A model generated the notes under the pieces. The model worked only from the letters and a program-made list of their open reading frames with translations, did not search any database and was not told where the DNA came from. DNA of 64,000 bases. Origin: UBA6100 sp049658145 (GTDB taxonomy: Bacteria > Actinomycetota > Coriobacteriia > Anaerosomatales > Anaerosomataceae). This document shows positions 31,566 through 41,011 of this stretch, piece by piece (the stretch's first letter is position 1; each line of letters begins with the position of its first letter). Both the position numbers and the translations under genes were made by a program. The stretch spans positions 1 through 64,000 of the forward strand of contig JBASOJ010000044.1 in NCBI GenBank assembly GCA_049658145.1, written 5' to 3'.

Positions 31566-33830
31566 ATGGCCACCGGCCGCACAACCCCGACGAAGAAGAC
31601 CGGCCGCCCGCAGGGCGCGAAGCCTGCGGCGCGTCGCAGCACACCTCCGCCTGCGCCGGTGCGCGTTCTCGACGACGACAGCCGCCACGAGATCGTCGGC
31701 ATCGTCCTCGGCGCGCTCGCCATCGCTCTCGCCATCACCGTGTTCACACAGACGGCCGGGGTGGTCCCGCAGGCCATCAAGTCGATCCTGCAGGTCGGTT
31801 TCGGCCTTGGCGCCTACGCGATCCCGGTGATCATCCTGCTGTGGGCCGTGACGTTCTTCCTCACGGGCCTGCGCGTGGACGAGGTCCGAGTGGGCATCGG
31901 GCTCGGTCTGGTGCTTGTGGCGTTCCTCGGCATCCTGGCCATCGGCAACGACCCGGCGCTGCAGTGGGACCACGGCACGCTCATCACCACCGGTGGCTAC
32001 ATCGGCGGCGGCCTCGCCTGGGTGTTGCGCACGCTGCTGGGCCATGCCATCGCCTACGTGGTGGCGGGCGCGCTCGTGCTCGTGGGGCTCGTCATCGCGG
32101 GACTCTCGATCACAGAGGTTCTCGAGGCCGTCCGGGCGCGACTCGGCCGCCCCGTAGCCGAGGAACTCACCGCCTCCGAGCCCACGGTACGCCGCCGGGC
32201 CGCCAAGACCGTGCCGCTCGAAGACTTCGACGGCTCCGACGCGTTCGAGCGTGAGCCGTCGCCGGCGCTGCCGCCCCGCTCCAGGAAGGGCCTGAGGGGC
32301 GACCCCGAGGCCGCGAAGCCCACGCTGCCGGCACCGTCATCGGTGGCCCCGCGCGCACTCGAGGGCTTCGAGCTCCCGCCGCTTTCCATGCTCACCCGTA
32401 CGCCCGAGAGCGCCGCCTCGCACAAGGCCACCGAGAAGGAGCTCCGCCACACGGCGGGTCTCATCGAGCAGACGTTCGCGACCTTCGACATCATGGCGCG
32501 CGTGGTCAACTGGATCGCCGGACCCACGGTCACGATGTTCGAGGTGGAACTCGCGAAGGGCGTGAAGGTCAACCGTGTGACAGCGCTGTCGGACGACCTC
32601 GCACTCGCGCTCGCGGCGCCTACGATCCGCATCCTGGCGCCGATACCCGGCAAGAGCTACATCGGCATCGAGGTGCCCAACACCGGTCGCGCCACGGTCA
32701 CCCTCGGCGACGTCCTGCACAGCGGCCTCATCGCCGATCCGCGCCCGCTCATGCTCGGCATCGGCAAGGACGTGGCCGGCGAACAGATCGCCGCAGACCT
32801 CGCCTCCATGCCGCACCTGCTCATCGCCGGCTCCACCGGCACGGGCAAGTCGGTGTGCATCAACGCACTCATCATGTCGATCCTCATGCGGTCCACACCC
32901 GCCGAGGTCCGGCTCATCCTCATCGACCCCAAGCGCATCGAACTCAGCCTCTACAACGGTGTGCCCCACCTCTACGTGCCGGTCGTGACCGAGCCCAAGG
33001 AGGCCGCATCGGCGCTCCACTGGGCGGTAGGGGAGATGGAGTCGCGCCTGAAGCGCCTGCAGAAGACCGGCGCGCGCAACATCTCGCAGTACAACACGGC
33101 CGTGCGCGACGGCAAGGCACCGGAGGGTATGGAGGAGATGCCGTACCTCGTCATCATCATCGACGAGCTCGCCGACCTGATGATGGTCGCCGCCAAGGAG
33201 GTCGAGGAGTCCATCGTGCGCATCGCACAGCTCGCGCGTGCCGCCGGCATCCACCTCATCGTGGCCACGCAGCGACCCTCGACCGATATCATCACCGGCC
33301 TCATCAAGACCAACATCACCAACCGCATCGCGTTCGCGGTGTCCTCTGGCATCGATAGCCGCGTCATCCTCGATACCGCCGGCGCCGAGAAGCTCGTCGG
33401 CCTCGGCGACATGCTCTTCTCCACGCCCGCGCTGTCCAAGCCCAACCGCATCCAGGGTGCGTACGTGTCCGAGGATGAGATCACACGCGTCGTGGATCAC
33501 GTGAAATCACAGGCCGAACCCGACTACCATGAGGAGATCCTGCACCTCAAGGTGACCGGCCAGACAGGCAGCCTCGAGAACTCCGACGATGACGACCCGC
33601 TCATCTGGGAGGCGGCCGATATCGTGGTCACGAGCGGTATGGGCTCCACGTCGCTTCTGCAGCGTCGCCTCAAAGTGGGCTACGCACGCGCCGGTCGCAT
33701 CATGGATATGCTCGAGATGAAGGGTGTCGTGGGCCAGCCCGACGGCAGCCGTCCCCGTGAGGTGCTTGTGGACGTGGAAGACCTCGAAGCACTCAAGCAC
33801 TTCGAACGGGAGGAACGCGATGAACTGTAG
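31566..33830 (+). CDS. ftsK: DNA translocase FtsK/SpoIIIE
   Basis: 754 aa, close to SpoIIIE (about 790). Four N-terminal membrane helices (residues about 38-185), a short linker rather than the long proline-rich one of proteobacteria, then the motor with Walker A GSTGTGKS near residue 425 and Walker B LVIIIDELADLMMV near 525. The C-terminal gamma winged helix (MGSTSLLQRRLKVGYARAGR) reads KOPS/SRS-type sequences. It pumps chromosome arms through the septum. RBS AAGGAGA. Confidence 0.96.
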   Translation: MATGRTTPTKKTGRPQGAKPAARRSTPPPAPVRVLDDDSRHEIVGIVLGALAIALAITVFTQTAGVVPQAIKSILQVGFGLGAYAIPVIILLWAVTFFLTGLRVDEVRVGIGLGLVLVAFLGILAIGNDPALQWDHGTLITTGGYIGGGLAWVLRTLLGHAIAYVVAGALVLVGLVIAGLSITEVLEAVRARLGRPVAEELTASEPTVRRRAAKTVPLEDFDGSDAFEREPSPALPPRSRKGLRGDPEAAKPTLPAPSSVAPRALEGFELPPLSMLTRTPESAASHKATEKELRHTAGLIEQTFATFDIMARVVNWIAGPTVTMFEVELAKGVKVNRVTALSDDLALALAAPTIRILAPIPGKSYIGIEVPNTGRATVTLGDVLHSGLIADPRPLMLGIGKDVAGEQIAADLASMPHLLIAGSTGTGKSVCINALIMSILMRSTPAEVRLILIDPKRIELSLYNGVPHLYVPVVTEPKEAASALHWAVGEMESRLKRLQKTGARNISQYNTAVRDGKAPEGMEEMPYLVIIIDELADLMMVAAKEVEESIVRIAQLARAAGIHLIVATQRPSTDIITGLIKTNITNRIAFAVSSGIDSRVILDTAGAEKLVGLGDMLFSTPALSKPNRIQGAYVSEDEITRVVDHVKSQAEPDYHEEILHLKVTGQTGSLENSDDDDPLIWEAADIVVTSGMGSTSLLQRRLKVGYARAGRIMDMLEMKGVVGQPDGSRPREVLVDVEDLEALKHFEREERDEL

Positions 33831-33860
33831 TACACGCGTGCACCGTGAGGAGATGACACG

Positions 33861-34610
33861 ATGCCGGTAGGCGATCGGTTGGTGGCACTCAGGCGAGAGC
33901 GAGGCAAGACGCTCTCGGATATGGAGTCGGCCACGAAGATCATGGGCAGGATGCTCATCGCGCTCGAGAACAACCGGTTCGACGAGCTACCGGCATCCGT
34001 GTACGTCCGCGGCTACATCCAGAACTACGCGCAGTACCTTGGCGTGGATCCGGCCCCGCTTCTCGAGGAGTACAGTCGCGACCTCGGCGCGCGTACCGAG
34101 GCTCCAGCGCTTCGCCACATCCCTGAGCGCACGGTCGTGCCGCACCGCCTGGACGTGCATGCGATCCCGAGGCAGGCATGGGTCGCGGCCGCGGTGGCTA
34201 TCGTAGTGATCGCTGGCGTGGTGTGGGGTGTCTCGTCGCTCCTCGGCAGGGGCGACTCCCCGCCGCCCATCGCACCGGACACGAGCGAGAGCGCGGAACC
34301 GACGACCACGACCACTGTCCTGGACCCGGACGGCGGCGCCGGGGAGGAGACTGCCGCAGGCGCGTTCATCCTCAAGGTCGAGGTGACGCCCGGGCAGTCG
34401 TCGTGGGTGCAGGCGCGGGTCGACGGCCTCATCGCGTACGAAGGCACGATGCCAGGCGGTGAGTCCAAGATGTGGACCGTCGCCGACGACGCCATCGTGC
34501 GGGTCGGCAAGCCCGCCGCGGTCACGATCACCCGCGATGGCAATCCCGTCGCGATCCCGGCTGCCACCGACGGCATCGCCGAGGTCAGCCTCACTGCGAC
34601 CACCGAATAG
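33861..34610 (+). CDS. rodZ: RodZ-like protein (XRE helix-turn-helix, membrane helix, DUF4115)
   Basis: 249 aa. Cytoplasmic helix-turn-helix at residues about 5-70 (LVALRRERGKTLSDMESATK, then YVRGYIQNYAQYLGVDP), a membrane helix at about 107-127, a Thr-rich linker (TTTTT) and a DUF4115 domain outside the membrane. RodZ links MreB to the cell envelope; in this position it matches Bacillus ymfM, next to pgsA. Confidence 0.85.
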   Translation: MPVGDRLVALRRERGKTLSDMESATKIMGRMLIALENNRFDELPASVYVRGYIQNYAQYLGVDPAPLLEEYSRDLGARTEAPALRHIPERTVVPHRLDVHAIPRQAWVAAAVAIVVIAGVVWGVSSLLGRGDSPPPIAPDTSESAEPTTTTTVLDPDGGAGEETAAGAFILKVEVTPGQSSWVQARVDGLIAYEGTMPGGESKMWTVADDAIVRVGKPAAVTITRDGNPVAIPAATDGIAEVSLTATTE

Positions 34611-34633
34611 CCCCGTACCGCCAAGGAGGAACC

Positions 34634-35131
34634 GTGGCAAAGGACCAGAGTTTCGACGTCGTATCCCAGGTCGATATGCAGGAGGTCGACAACGCCGTGC
34701 AGCAGGCGAGCAAGGAGCTCACGCAGCGTTACGACCTGAAGGACAGCGGCGCCACCATCACGTTCGACCGCACCGGTTCCACCATCTCACTGGCGGCTCC
34801 GAGCGACTTCGTCCTCGGCCAGGTGAAGGACGTCCTCGAATCCAAGCTCGTCCGTCGCACGATCGACCTCAAGGCGGTCTCATGGGGCAAGATCGAAGCG
34901 GCCTCCGGCGGCTCCTCGCGGCGGACCGGCACCATCGTGAACGGCATCGAAGCGGACCTCGCGCGCCAGATGAACAAGGACATCCGCGACGAGAAGTTCA
35001 AGGCGAAGGTGCAGATCGAGGGCGACAAGCTGCGCGTCTTCAGCGCAAGCCGCGACGAGCTCCAGGCGGTCATCGGCTTCCTCAAGGAGCATGACTACGG
35101 CATCCCGCTCCAGTTCATCAACTACCGGTAG
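34634..35131 (+). CDS. yajQ: YajQ-family nucleotide-binding protein
   Basis: 165 aa from GTG 34634 with AAGGAGGA upstream. Begins MAKDQSFDVVSQVDMQEVDN and contains the two ferredoxin-like repeats, ending HDYGIPLQFINYR, the invariant YajQ C-terminus. Some members bind cyclic di-GMP and act as regulators; others are of unknown function. Confidence 0.93.
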   Translation: MAKDQSFDVVSQVDMQEVDNAVQQASKELTQRYDLKDSGATITFDRTGSTISLAAPSDFVLGQVKDVLESKLVRRTIDLKAVSWGKIEAASGGSSRRTGTIVNGIEADLARQMNKDIRDEKFKAKVQIEGDKLRVFSASRDELQAVIGFLKEHDYGIPLQFINYR

Positions 35132-35135
35132 CCCC

Positions 35136-36431
35136 GTGGAGAACCCGCCGGCGATAGCCTTCGTGACCATCGGCTGCCCGAAGAACGAGGTCGACAGCGA
35201 CCGCATGGCCGCACTCGTTGAAGCATCCCCGTACCGGGTGGTGGACGACCCTGCCGACGCCGACGCCGTCGTGCTCAACACGTGCGCGTTCATCCAGACC
35301 GCCACCGAGGAGTCCATCGCCACGGCACTCGAGCTGGCGGGGGAGTGGGTGCCCGCGGGGGACGGGCGCAAGCTGATCGTCGCCGGCTGCATGCCCTCGC
35401 GCTACGGAGCCGATCTCGCTGAGGCGATGCCCGAGGCTGACGCGTTCCTGCCGGTCGCTGAAGAGGATCAGCTGCCCGACGTTCTCGAGGCCCTGTTCGG
35501 CGTGCCGTTCGGGGTGCGCGTGGAGGCGCCCACCCGCACGGCCGGCACACACACCGCCTACCTCAAGGTGTCCGAGGGTTGCGACCGCACCTGCGCGTAC
35601 TGCACGATCCCGGCGATCAGGGGCCGGTTCATCTCGGCACCGCTTGACGGCATCCTCGCCGAGGCTCGCTTCCTCATCGATACCGGCGCGCGCGAACTCG
35701 TGCTCGTGGGCCAGGACATCGCGAGCTACGGCCACGACCTCGCCGAGCGGGCCGACCTCGCCACGTTGGTCGAGCGACTCGATGCACTCGAGGGCGACTT
35801 CCGCATCCGGCTGATGTACCTCCAGCCTGACGGCGTCACAAACCGGCTGCTCTCGGCCATGGCCGATGCGCGCAAGGTCTGCCACTACCTCGACATCCCG
35901 CTCCAGCACGCCTCGGCGTCGATCCTCGAGGCGATGGGACGCACCGGAGACGCCGCACGATTCCACGACCTGCTCGACCGCGTGCGCGCGGCGCTGCCCG
36001 ACGTCACGCTTCGCACGACGGTCATGGCGGGCTTCCCGGGCGAGACCGAGGGCGACGCCGCCACACTCGAGCGCTTCATCGAGGCGGCCGCGTTCGACTT
36101 CGTCGGCGTCTTCGCCTTCAGCCCTGAAGAGGGCACGCGCGCCGCGGCCATGCCCGGCCAGCTACCGGACGACGTCCGGGCCGAGCGCGCCCAGCGGCTC
36201 CGCGACATAGCCGACGTCGTCGGCTTCGCGAGGGCGGCTGCCCTCGTCGGCAGCGTACGCCGTGTGCTCGTCGAGGGCGACGACGAGGACGATCTCGTGG
36301 GCCGCACGTGCGGTCAGGCGCCCGACGTTGACGGACTCACGGTGATCGACGGCTCTGCGGCTGTCGGGACGCTCGTTGATGTGCGTATCATCGACGCAGC
36401 CGGTTACGACCTGATCGGGGAGCTCTCATGA
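35136..36431 (+). CDS. rimO: Ribosomal protein S12 methylthiotransferase RimO
   Basis: 431 aa from GTG 35136; ATG 35091, inside yajQ, is a less likely start. UPF0004 cysteines at 14 (TIGCPKNEVDSD, the RimO-specific form), 50 and 85; radical-SAM motif CDRTCAYC with Cys149/153/156; a C-terminal TRAM domain. It adds a methylthio group to an Asp of S12. The KNEVDSD sequence distinguishes it from the MiaB encoded 10 kb downstream. Ends in ATGA overlap with pgsA. Confidence 0.93.
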   Translation: MENPPAIAFVTIGCPKNEVDSDRMAALVEASPYRVVDDPADADAVVLNTCAFIQTATEESIATALELAGEWVPAGDGRKLIVAGCMPSRYGADLAEAMPEADAFLPVAEEDQLPDVLEALFGVPFGVRVEAPTRTAGTHTAYLKVSEGCDRTCAYCTIPAIRGRFISAPLDGILAEARFLIDTGARELVLVGQDIASYGHDLAERADLATLVERLDALEGDFRIRLMYLQPDGVTNRLLSAMADARKVCHYLDIPLQHASASILEAMGRTGDAARFHDLLDRVRAALPDVTLRTTVMAGFPGETEGDAATLERFIEAAAFDFVGVFAFSPEEGTRAAAMPGQLPDDVRAERAQRLRDIADVVGFARAAALVGSVRRVLVEGDDEDDLVGRTCGQAPDVDGLTVIDGSAAVGTLVDVRIIDAAGYDLIGELS

Positions 36432-37078
36432 TCCGCAATATGAACCTCGCCAACAGGATCACGCTCGCGCGTGTCGTGCTCATTCCCGTCTTCCTTGTCG
36501 TCCTCCTGGGCGAGGTCCCCGCGTGGCTGTCTATGCCGGAGTGGTGGCACATCGCACAGCCGTGGCTCGCGGCGTTGATCTTCATCACGCTCGCAGCAAG
36601 CGACGCGGTAGACGGCTACGTCGCGCGCAGCCGCAACCAGGTCACCACATTCGGCAAGTTCATCGACCCGCTCGCCGACAAGCTGCTCGTGACGGCCGCC
36701 CTCGTCGCGCTCGTGGACCTCGATCGGCTCCCGTCATGGGTGGCCCTCGTCATCATCAGCCGCGAGCTGGTGGTGAGCGGCCTCCGCATGGTGGCGGTGG
36801 CCGAGGGACGCGTGATCGCGGCATCCAAACTCGGCAAGGTCAAGACGGTCATGCAGATCATCGCGATCGCCGGTTACCTGCTGAAGGAGAGCACGCTCCT
36901 CGCAAACGTGCTCGAGAGCGTGCTCGGCCCGGGCGCCATGACCTACTACAACGGGCTGGCCTGGGCGATCATGGCCGCAGCCGTGACGGCGACGATCGCG
37001 TCGATGATCGACTACTTCTACCATGCGCGCGACATACTTACGGGCCCCTGGGACCGGGGGCAAGGGGAGGGCGCCTGA
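36428..37078 (+). CDS. pgsA: CDP-diacylglycerol-glycerol-3-phosphate 3-phosphatidyltransferase
   Basis: 216 aa, integral membrane. The CDP-alcohol phosphotransferase motif is complete: Asp59, Asp62-Gly63, Ala66-Arg67, Gly76, Asp80 and Asp84 (SDAVDGYVARS ... GKFIDPLADK). It makes phosphatidylglycerol phosphate. The pgsA-cinA-recA order is shared with Bacillus. Confidence 0.94.
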   Translation: MIRNMNLANRITLARVVLIPVFLVVLLGEVPAWLSMPEWWHIAQPWLAALIFITLAASDAVDGYVARSRNQVTTFGKFIDPLADKLLVTAALVALVDLDRLPSWVALVIISRELVVSGLRMVAVAEGRVIAASKLGKVKTVMQIIAIAGYLLKESTLLANVLESVLGPGAMTYYNGLAWAIMAAAVTATIASMIDYFYHARDILTGPWDRGQGEGA

Positions 37079-37079
37079 C

Positions 37080-38306
37080 GTGGCGGTGCTGCGCACTTCA
37101 GCGATCCTCACCGTCGGCACGGAGCTCACCACCGGGCTCCGGCAGGACACCAACAGCACCGAGATCGCCAGGATGCTCGCGGACGCCGGGTACGTGGTGC
37201 GCGCCGCACTCGCGCTGCCTGACGACCGCGCATTGGTGGCCGAGGCTATCAGAGCGCTCATGGAGGCGTACGGCCTCGTGGTCGTCACGGGGGGATTGGG
37301 ACCAACTCACGACGACATCACCCGCGAGGCGGCCTCTGACGCCCTCGGAAGGGCACTTCTGCGCGACGAAACCATCGCTATGCAGCTTGCGCAGGTGGCG
37401 GCCCGCCACACGCAGACGGCCTCTCGCGCGCAGATGTTCCGTCAGGCAGACGTGCTCGACGGTGCCACGGTCCTCCCCGCGGTGGCCGGCACGGCCCCCG
37501 GACAGGTCGTATCGCTCGATGACGGGCATGGTCTGATCCTCCTGCCGGGACCGCCACATGAGATGCGCCCGCTGCTGCTCGGCTACCTCGAGTCGCGCCG
37601 CCGCGTCCCGGCGCCCGTGCGTCTGCGGTGCACCGGCATCACCGAGTCGGACGCCCAGCACCTCGTCGTGCCGGTGATCGCCGACTACGCCGTGGAACTC
37701 ACGCTCCTGGCCGCGCCGGGAGACGTGGAGGTCGTACTCTTCCCGCGCGAGGGAGATGCCACCGACCTTGAGTCCGCCTCGGCCGCCGCCCAGGTGGCTC
37801 TCGGCCCCGCCTGCTACTCTACCGACGGCTCGTCGCTCGCCGAGACAGTGGTGCGCCTGGCCAGGGAGCGCCGCGAGATCATCGCCACCGCCGAGTCGTG
37901 CACAGGCGGCATGATCGCCTCGGCGCTCACCGACGTCTCCGGGGCATCGGCGGTCTTCACGGGTGGCGTCGTGGCGTACGACAACGCCGTGAAGTCCGGC
38001 GTGCTCGGCGTGCCTACGGCGGTCCTCGATGAGTTCGGCGCGGTGAGTGAGCAGACAGCCCGTGCTCTCGCCGAAGGTGCGCTCGCGCTCCCCGGCGCGA
38101 CGGTCTCGGTCGCCACCACCGGCATCGCAGGGCCCGACGGCGGCTCCGAGGACAGACCCGTCGGCCTCGTGTGGTTTGCGCAGGCCCGGACCGGTGACGA
38201 GACCCGCGCGGTGGAGCACCGTCTGCAGGGCAGCCGTTCGGCGGTGCGCGCCCGCGCGACGTTGATCGCGCTCGACATGCTCCGTCGCGATCTCCTCGAG
38301 AGGTGA
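37080..38306 (+). CDS. cinA: CinA-family protein (nicotinamide-nucleotide amidase / competence-damage)
   Basis: 408 aa from GTG 37080, two bases after the pgsA stop. N-terminal MoCF-like domain (ILTVGTELTTGLRQDTNS, VVTGGLGPTHDDITREA) and C-terminal amidase domain (IIATAESCTGGMIASALTDV and VATTGIAGPDGG). Domain 2 deamidates NMN; domain 1 hydrolyses ADP-ribose in some members. In Firmicutes it is co-transcribed with recA, and here only thpR lies between. Confidence 0.94.
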   Translation: MAVLRTSAILTVGTELTTGLRQDTNSTEIARMLADAGYVVRAALALPDDRALVAEAIRALMEAYGLVVVTGGLGPTHDDITREAASDALGRALLRDETIAMQLAQVAARHTQTASRAQMFRQADVLDGATVLPAVAGTAPGQVVSLDDGHGLILLPGPPHEMRPLLLGYLESRRRVPAPVRLRCTGITESDAQHLVVPVIADYAVELTLLAAPGDVEVVLFPREGDATDLESASAAAQVALGPACYSTDGSSLAETVVRLARERREIIATAESCTGGMIASALTDVSGASAVFTGGVVAYDNAVKSGVLGVPTAVLDEFGAVSEQTARALAEGALALPGATVSVATTGIAGPDGGSEDRPVGLVWFAQARTGDETRAVEHRLQGSRSAVRARATLIALDMLRRDLLER

Positions 38307-38313
38307 TCGCTCG

Positions 38314-38898
38314 ATGCCTCGCGCGTTTGTAGCCGTCACGCTCCCGCTCGCGGTGCGCTCGACACTCGTGGCATGCCGGCAGTCGTTCATCGAGGCCGAC
38401 CCGCAGTGGCATGGCGAGAAGTGGGTCGCCGAGGAGAGCCTGCACATCACGTTGCGCTTCCTCGGTATCGTCCCGGACGCGCTCATACCGCACGTCGATG
38501 AGGCCGTGCGCGAGGCGGTCGCCGATCGCGAGCCCTATCACCTGCGCCTCGACGGCGTACGTGCGATCCCGAGGCCACGCTCTGCTTCGCTCGTATGGAT
38601 CCAGCCGACGACGGGAGGGGAGGAGACCGCCGCTCTGGCCGGGGCGATCGCCGACGCCACCTCGTTCCTCGAGTTCGAGCCCGAGGGCCACCGTTTCAGG
38701 ACGCACGTGACGCTCTGCAGGGCGCGACATCCGCGACGCGTCATCACACCCTCGCTGGACGCGGTGGAGCACATACTCCGCCGGTCCGAGGATCGCGCCG
38801 TCGCGATGTCAGTGCGGGAGGTTACGCTCTTCTCGTCGACGCTCACGCCGCGTGGTCCCGTGTACGAGGAACTCGCCATCATTCCGCTCGGCAGGTGA
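38314..38898 (+). CDS. thpR: RNA 2',3'-cyclic phosphodiesterase (2H family)
   Basis: 194 aa with both 2H catalytic motifs: HITLRF (residues about 45-50) and HVTLCR (about 130-135), and an opening MPRAFVAVTLP typical of LigT/ThpR. It opens 2',3'-cyclic phosphates on RNA ends. It is embedded between cinA and recA, with RBS GAGGTGA. Confidence 0.9.
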   Translation: MPRAFVAVTLPLAVRSTLVACRQSFIEADPQWHGEKWVAEESLHITLRFLGIVPDALIPHVDEAVREAVADREPYHLRLDGVRAIPRPRSASLVWIQPTTGGEETAALAGAIADATSFLEFEPEGHRFRTHVTLCRARHPRRVITPSLDAVEHILRRSEDRAVAMSVREVTLFSSTLTPRGPVYEELAIIPLGR

Positions 38899-38927
38899 TT
38901 GACACCGAACGTATGTTCGTGTAGGTT
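38899..38927 (+). promoter_or_regulatory. recA promoter with LexA (SOS) box in the spacer
   Basis: TTGACA (38899-38904) and TAGGTT (38922-38927) are 17 nt apart. A perfect SOS box CGAACGTATGTTCG occupies 38906-38919 between them, so LexA would block RNA polymerase directly. The -35 starts immediately after the thpR stop. Confidence 0.9.
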
Positions 38928-38970
38928 CGATGCAACCTTCAGGGGTCGCCCGAATGGGATAAGGAGCGGG

Positions 38971-40056
38971 ATGCAAGTGATACAGAGTGAGAAGGAGAAG
39001 GTGCTCGATCTCACGAGAGAGCAGATCGAGCGCAAGTTCGGCAAGGGTTCGCTCATGCGGCTCGGCGAGAACACGTCGCTGCAGGTCGTCGATGCCATCC
39101 CGACCGGTTCCCTGGCCCTCGATGCCGCTCTCGGTATCGGCGGCGTGCCGCGGGGCCGTATCGTCGAGATCTACGGTCCGGAGTCGTCGGGTAAGACCAC
39201 CCTGGCACTACAGATCGTCGCAGAGGCACAGCGTACCGGCGGCATAGCCGCCTTCGTGGACGCCGAGCACGCGCTCGATCCCGCGTACGCCGCGCGTCTC
39301 GGCGTGGACATCGATGACATCCTGATATCGCAGCCTGATACCGGTGAGCAGGCGCTCGAGATCACCGACATGCTCGTGCGCTCCGGTGCCATCGATGTCA
39401 TAGTCATCGACTCGGTGGCCGCCCTTGTCCCTCGAGCGGAACTCGAGGGTGAGATGGGCGACGTCACCGTAGGCCTCCAGGCGAGGCTGATGAGTCAGGC
39501 CATGCGGAAGCTCGCGGGCTCGCTCAGCAAGTCCAACACGACGTGCATCTTCATCAACCAGCTTCGCGAGAAGGTCGGCGTGATGTTCGGCAGCCCGGAG
39601 ACCACGTCCGGCGGCCGGGCTCTCAAGTTCTACGCTTCGATCCGCATCGACATCCGCAGGATCGACTCGATCAAGCAGGGAACGGACAATGTGGGTAACC
39701 GCGTCCGGGCCAAAGTCGTGAAGAACAAGGTCGCACCGCCGTTCCGCCAGGCTGAGTTCGACATCATGTTCGGCCAGGGCATCTCCAAGGAGGGCAGCCT
39801 CCTCGACCTCGGCGTGGAGGAAGGCATCGTCCAGAAGTCCGGCTCCTGGTATACCTACGGCGAGGAGCGTCTCGGACAGGGACGTGAGGCGGCCAAGGAC
39901 TTCCTGCGGGAGAACTCGGCCCTGCGTGACGGGATCGAGGTCCAGATCAGGGACCACCTCGGACTGCCGGTCAGCAGACGCACACCCGTTGTGGAAGCGC
40001 CCGTGCCCGAGGCGCCGGTCGAGGCGGCGATCGAGGCTAAGCCCAAGAAGGGCTGA
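38971..40056 (+). CDS. recA: Recombinase RecA
   Basis: 361 aa from ATG 38971 with AAGGAGCGGG. Walker A GPESSGKTT (69-77), Walker B DVIVIDSVAAL, the L2 region with KVGVMFGSPETTSGGRALKFY (in parts) and a Glu/Ala/Pro-rich C-tail. It drives strand exchange and LexA self-cleavage. Its own SOS promoter lies 45-70 nt upstream. Confidence 0.98.
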   Translation: MQVIQSEKEKVLDLTREQIERKFGKGSLMRLGENTSLQVVDAIPTGSLALDAALGIGGVPRGRIVEIYGPESSGKTTLALQIVAEAQRTGGIAAFVDAEHALDPAYAARLGVDIDDILISQPDTGEQALEITDMLVRSGAIDVIVIDSVAALVPRAELEGEMGDVTVGLQARLMSQAMRKLAGSLSKSNTTCIFINQLREKVGVMFGSPETTSGGRALKFYASIRIDIRRIDSIKQGTDNVGNRVRAKVVKNKVAPPFRQAEFDIMFGQGISKEGSLLDLGVEEGIVQKSGSWYTYGEERLGQGREAAKDFLRENSALRDGIEVQIRDHLGLPVSRRTPVVEAPVPEAPVEAAIEAKPKKG

Positions 40057-40058
40057 GC

Positions 40059-40715
40059 ATGTCCGATCAGCTTCGCCTGGTCACCGATGTGAAGACCCAC
40101 GGGAGGGCCTCGCATCGCCGTACCGTCTGGCTCGATGATGAGCCATGGCGGGACATGGCGGTCGAGGCCCTACGTGAGTGCGGCATCGCGGCCGGTGACG
40201 AGGTCATCATCTCCCAGATCGACGACCGGCTGCGTGATGCTGAGCCTCGGCTGGCGCGCGAACGTGCGCTGCGTCTCCTGATGTATCGCGAGCGCAGCAC
40301 GCACGAGCTTCACTCGCGCCTCCTGGACGACGGATACCCACCCGATGTGGTCGATCCACTGGTGGCATGGCTCATCGACACAGCCCTCGTCGATGACGTG
40401 CGCTTTGCGGAGGGTTTTGCACGGATGCTGGTTCGCTCGCGGGGCTACGGTCGCGACCGGGCGATGCGCGAACTCCGCAGGCGGGGTATCGACGACGAGT
40501 CGGCCCGCGCGGCACTTGACGCCGCGGCACCGCCCGGGGATGAGGTCGACAGGGCCCTGGTGCTCGCCCGGCGGCTCGCGCGCACACGTGACACCGTCGA
40601 TCGTCTCGCGGCACGGCTCGCACGCCGCGGATTCGCACCCGGGATCGCGCTGCACGCAGCCCGCTCCGTCCTTGCCGACGCCGACCCTGGCGATACGAGC
40701 GCGCACGACACCTGA
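40059..40715 (+). CDS. recX: Regulatory protein RecX
   Basis: 218 aa, starting 2 nt after recA. Three-helix RecX repeats: ALRLLMYRERSTHELHSRLL, then VDDVRFAEGFARMLVRSRGYG, then RELRRRGIDDESARAAL. RecX curbs RecA filaments. The N-terminal 60 residues are a variable extension. Co-transcribed with recA. Confidence 0.92.
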   Translation: MSDQLRLVTDVKTHGRASHRRTVWLDDEPWRDMAVEALRECGIAAGDEVIISQIDDRLRDAEPRLARERALRLLMYRERSTHELHSRLLDDGYPPDVVDPLVAWLIDTALVDDVRFAEGFARMLVRSRGYGRDRAMRELRRRGIDDESARAALDAAAPPGDEVDRALVLARRLARTRDTVDRLAARLARRGFAPGIALHAARSVLADADPGDTSAHDT

Positions 40716-40856
40716 GGCCTCGTTTCTGCTGCTCAGAGCACTTCAGCGGGTTGACGGAAGGCCGCACTCCCGAGTACGATGACCCCGGCAAATGTGATCG
40801 AGACAGTCCCTCATCGTGGCTGTTTCGTATGTGGTTCTTCAGCTATGGAGCGCGCT

Positions 40857-40878
40857 ACCGCCCTCAAAGGGCGGTTTG
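40857..40878 (+). terminator. Terminator after recA-recX
   Basis: ACCGCCCT (40857-40864), loop CAA, AGGGCGGT (40868-40875) followed by TT-G-T. It lies 140 nt after recX and before rny. The remaining 40716-41011 gap shows no gene. Confidence 0.65.
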
Positions 40879-41011
40879 TCGTGCATCTTCGCACAGGTCC
40901 CACATACGCCGATCCCACGCGCCGGACGAGATCGATCGTTCGGCGTTCGCGTTTCACACGAGCCGTTGAAACGACAGTCGAACGCTTCTCAAAGCAAGGG
41001 AGGGACGCGCA

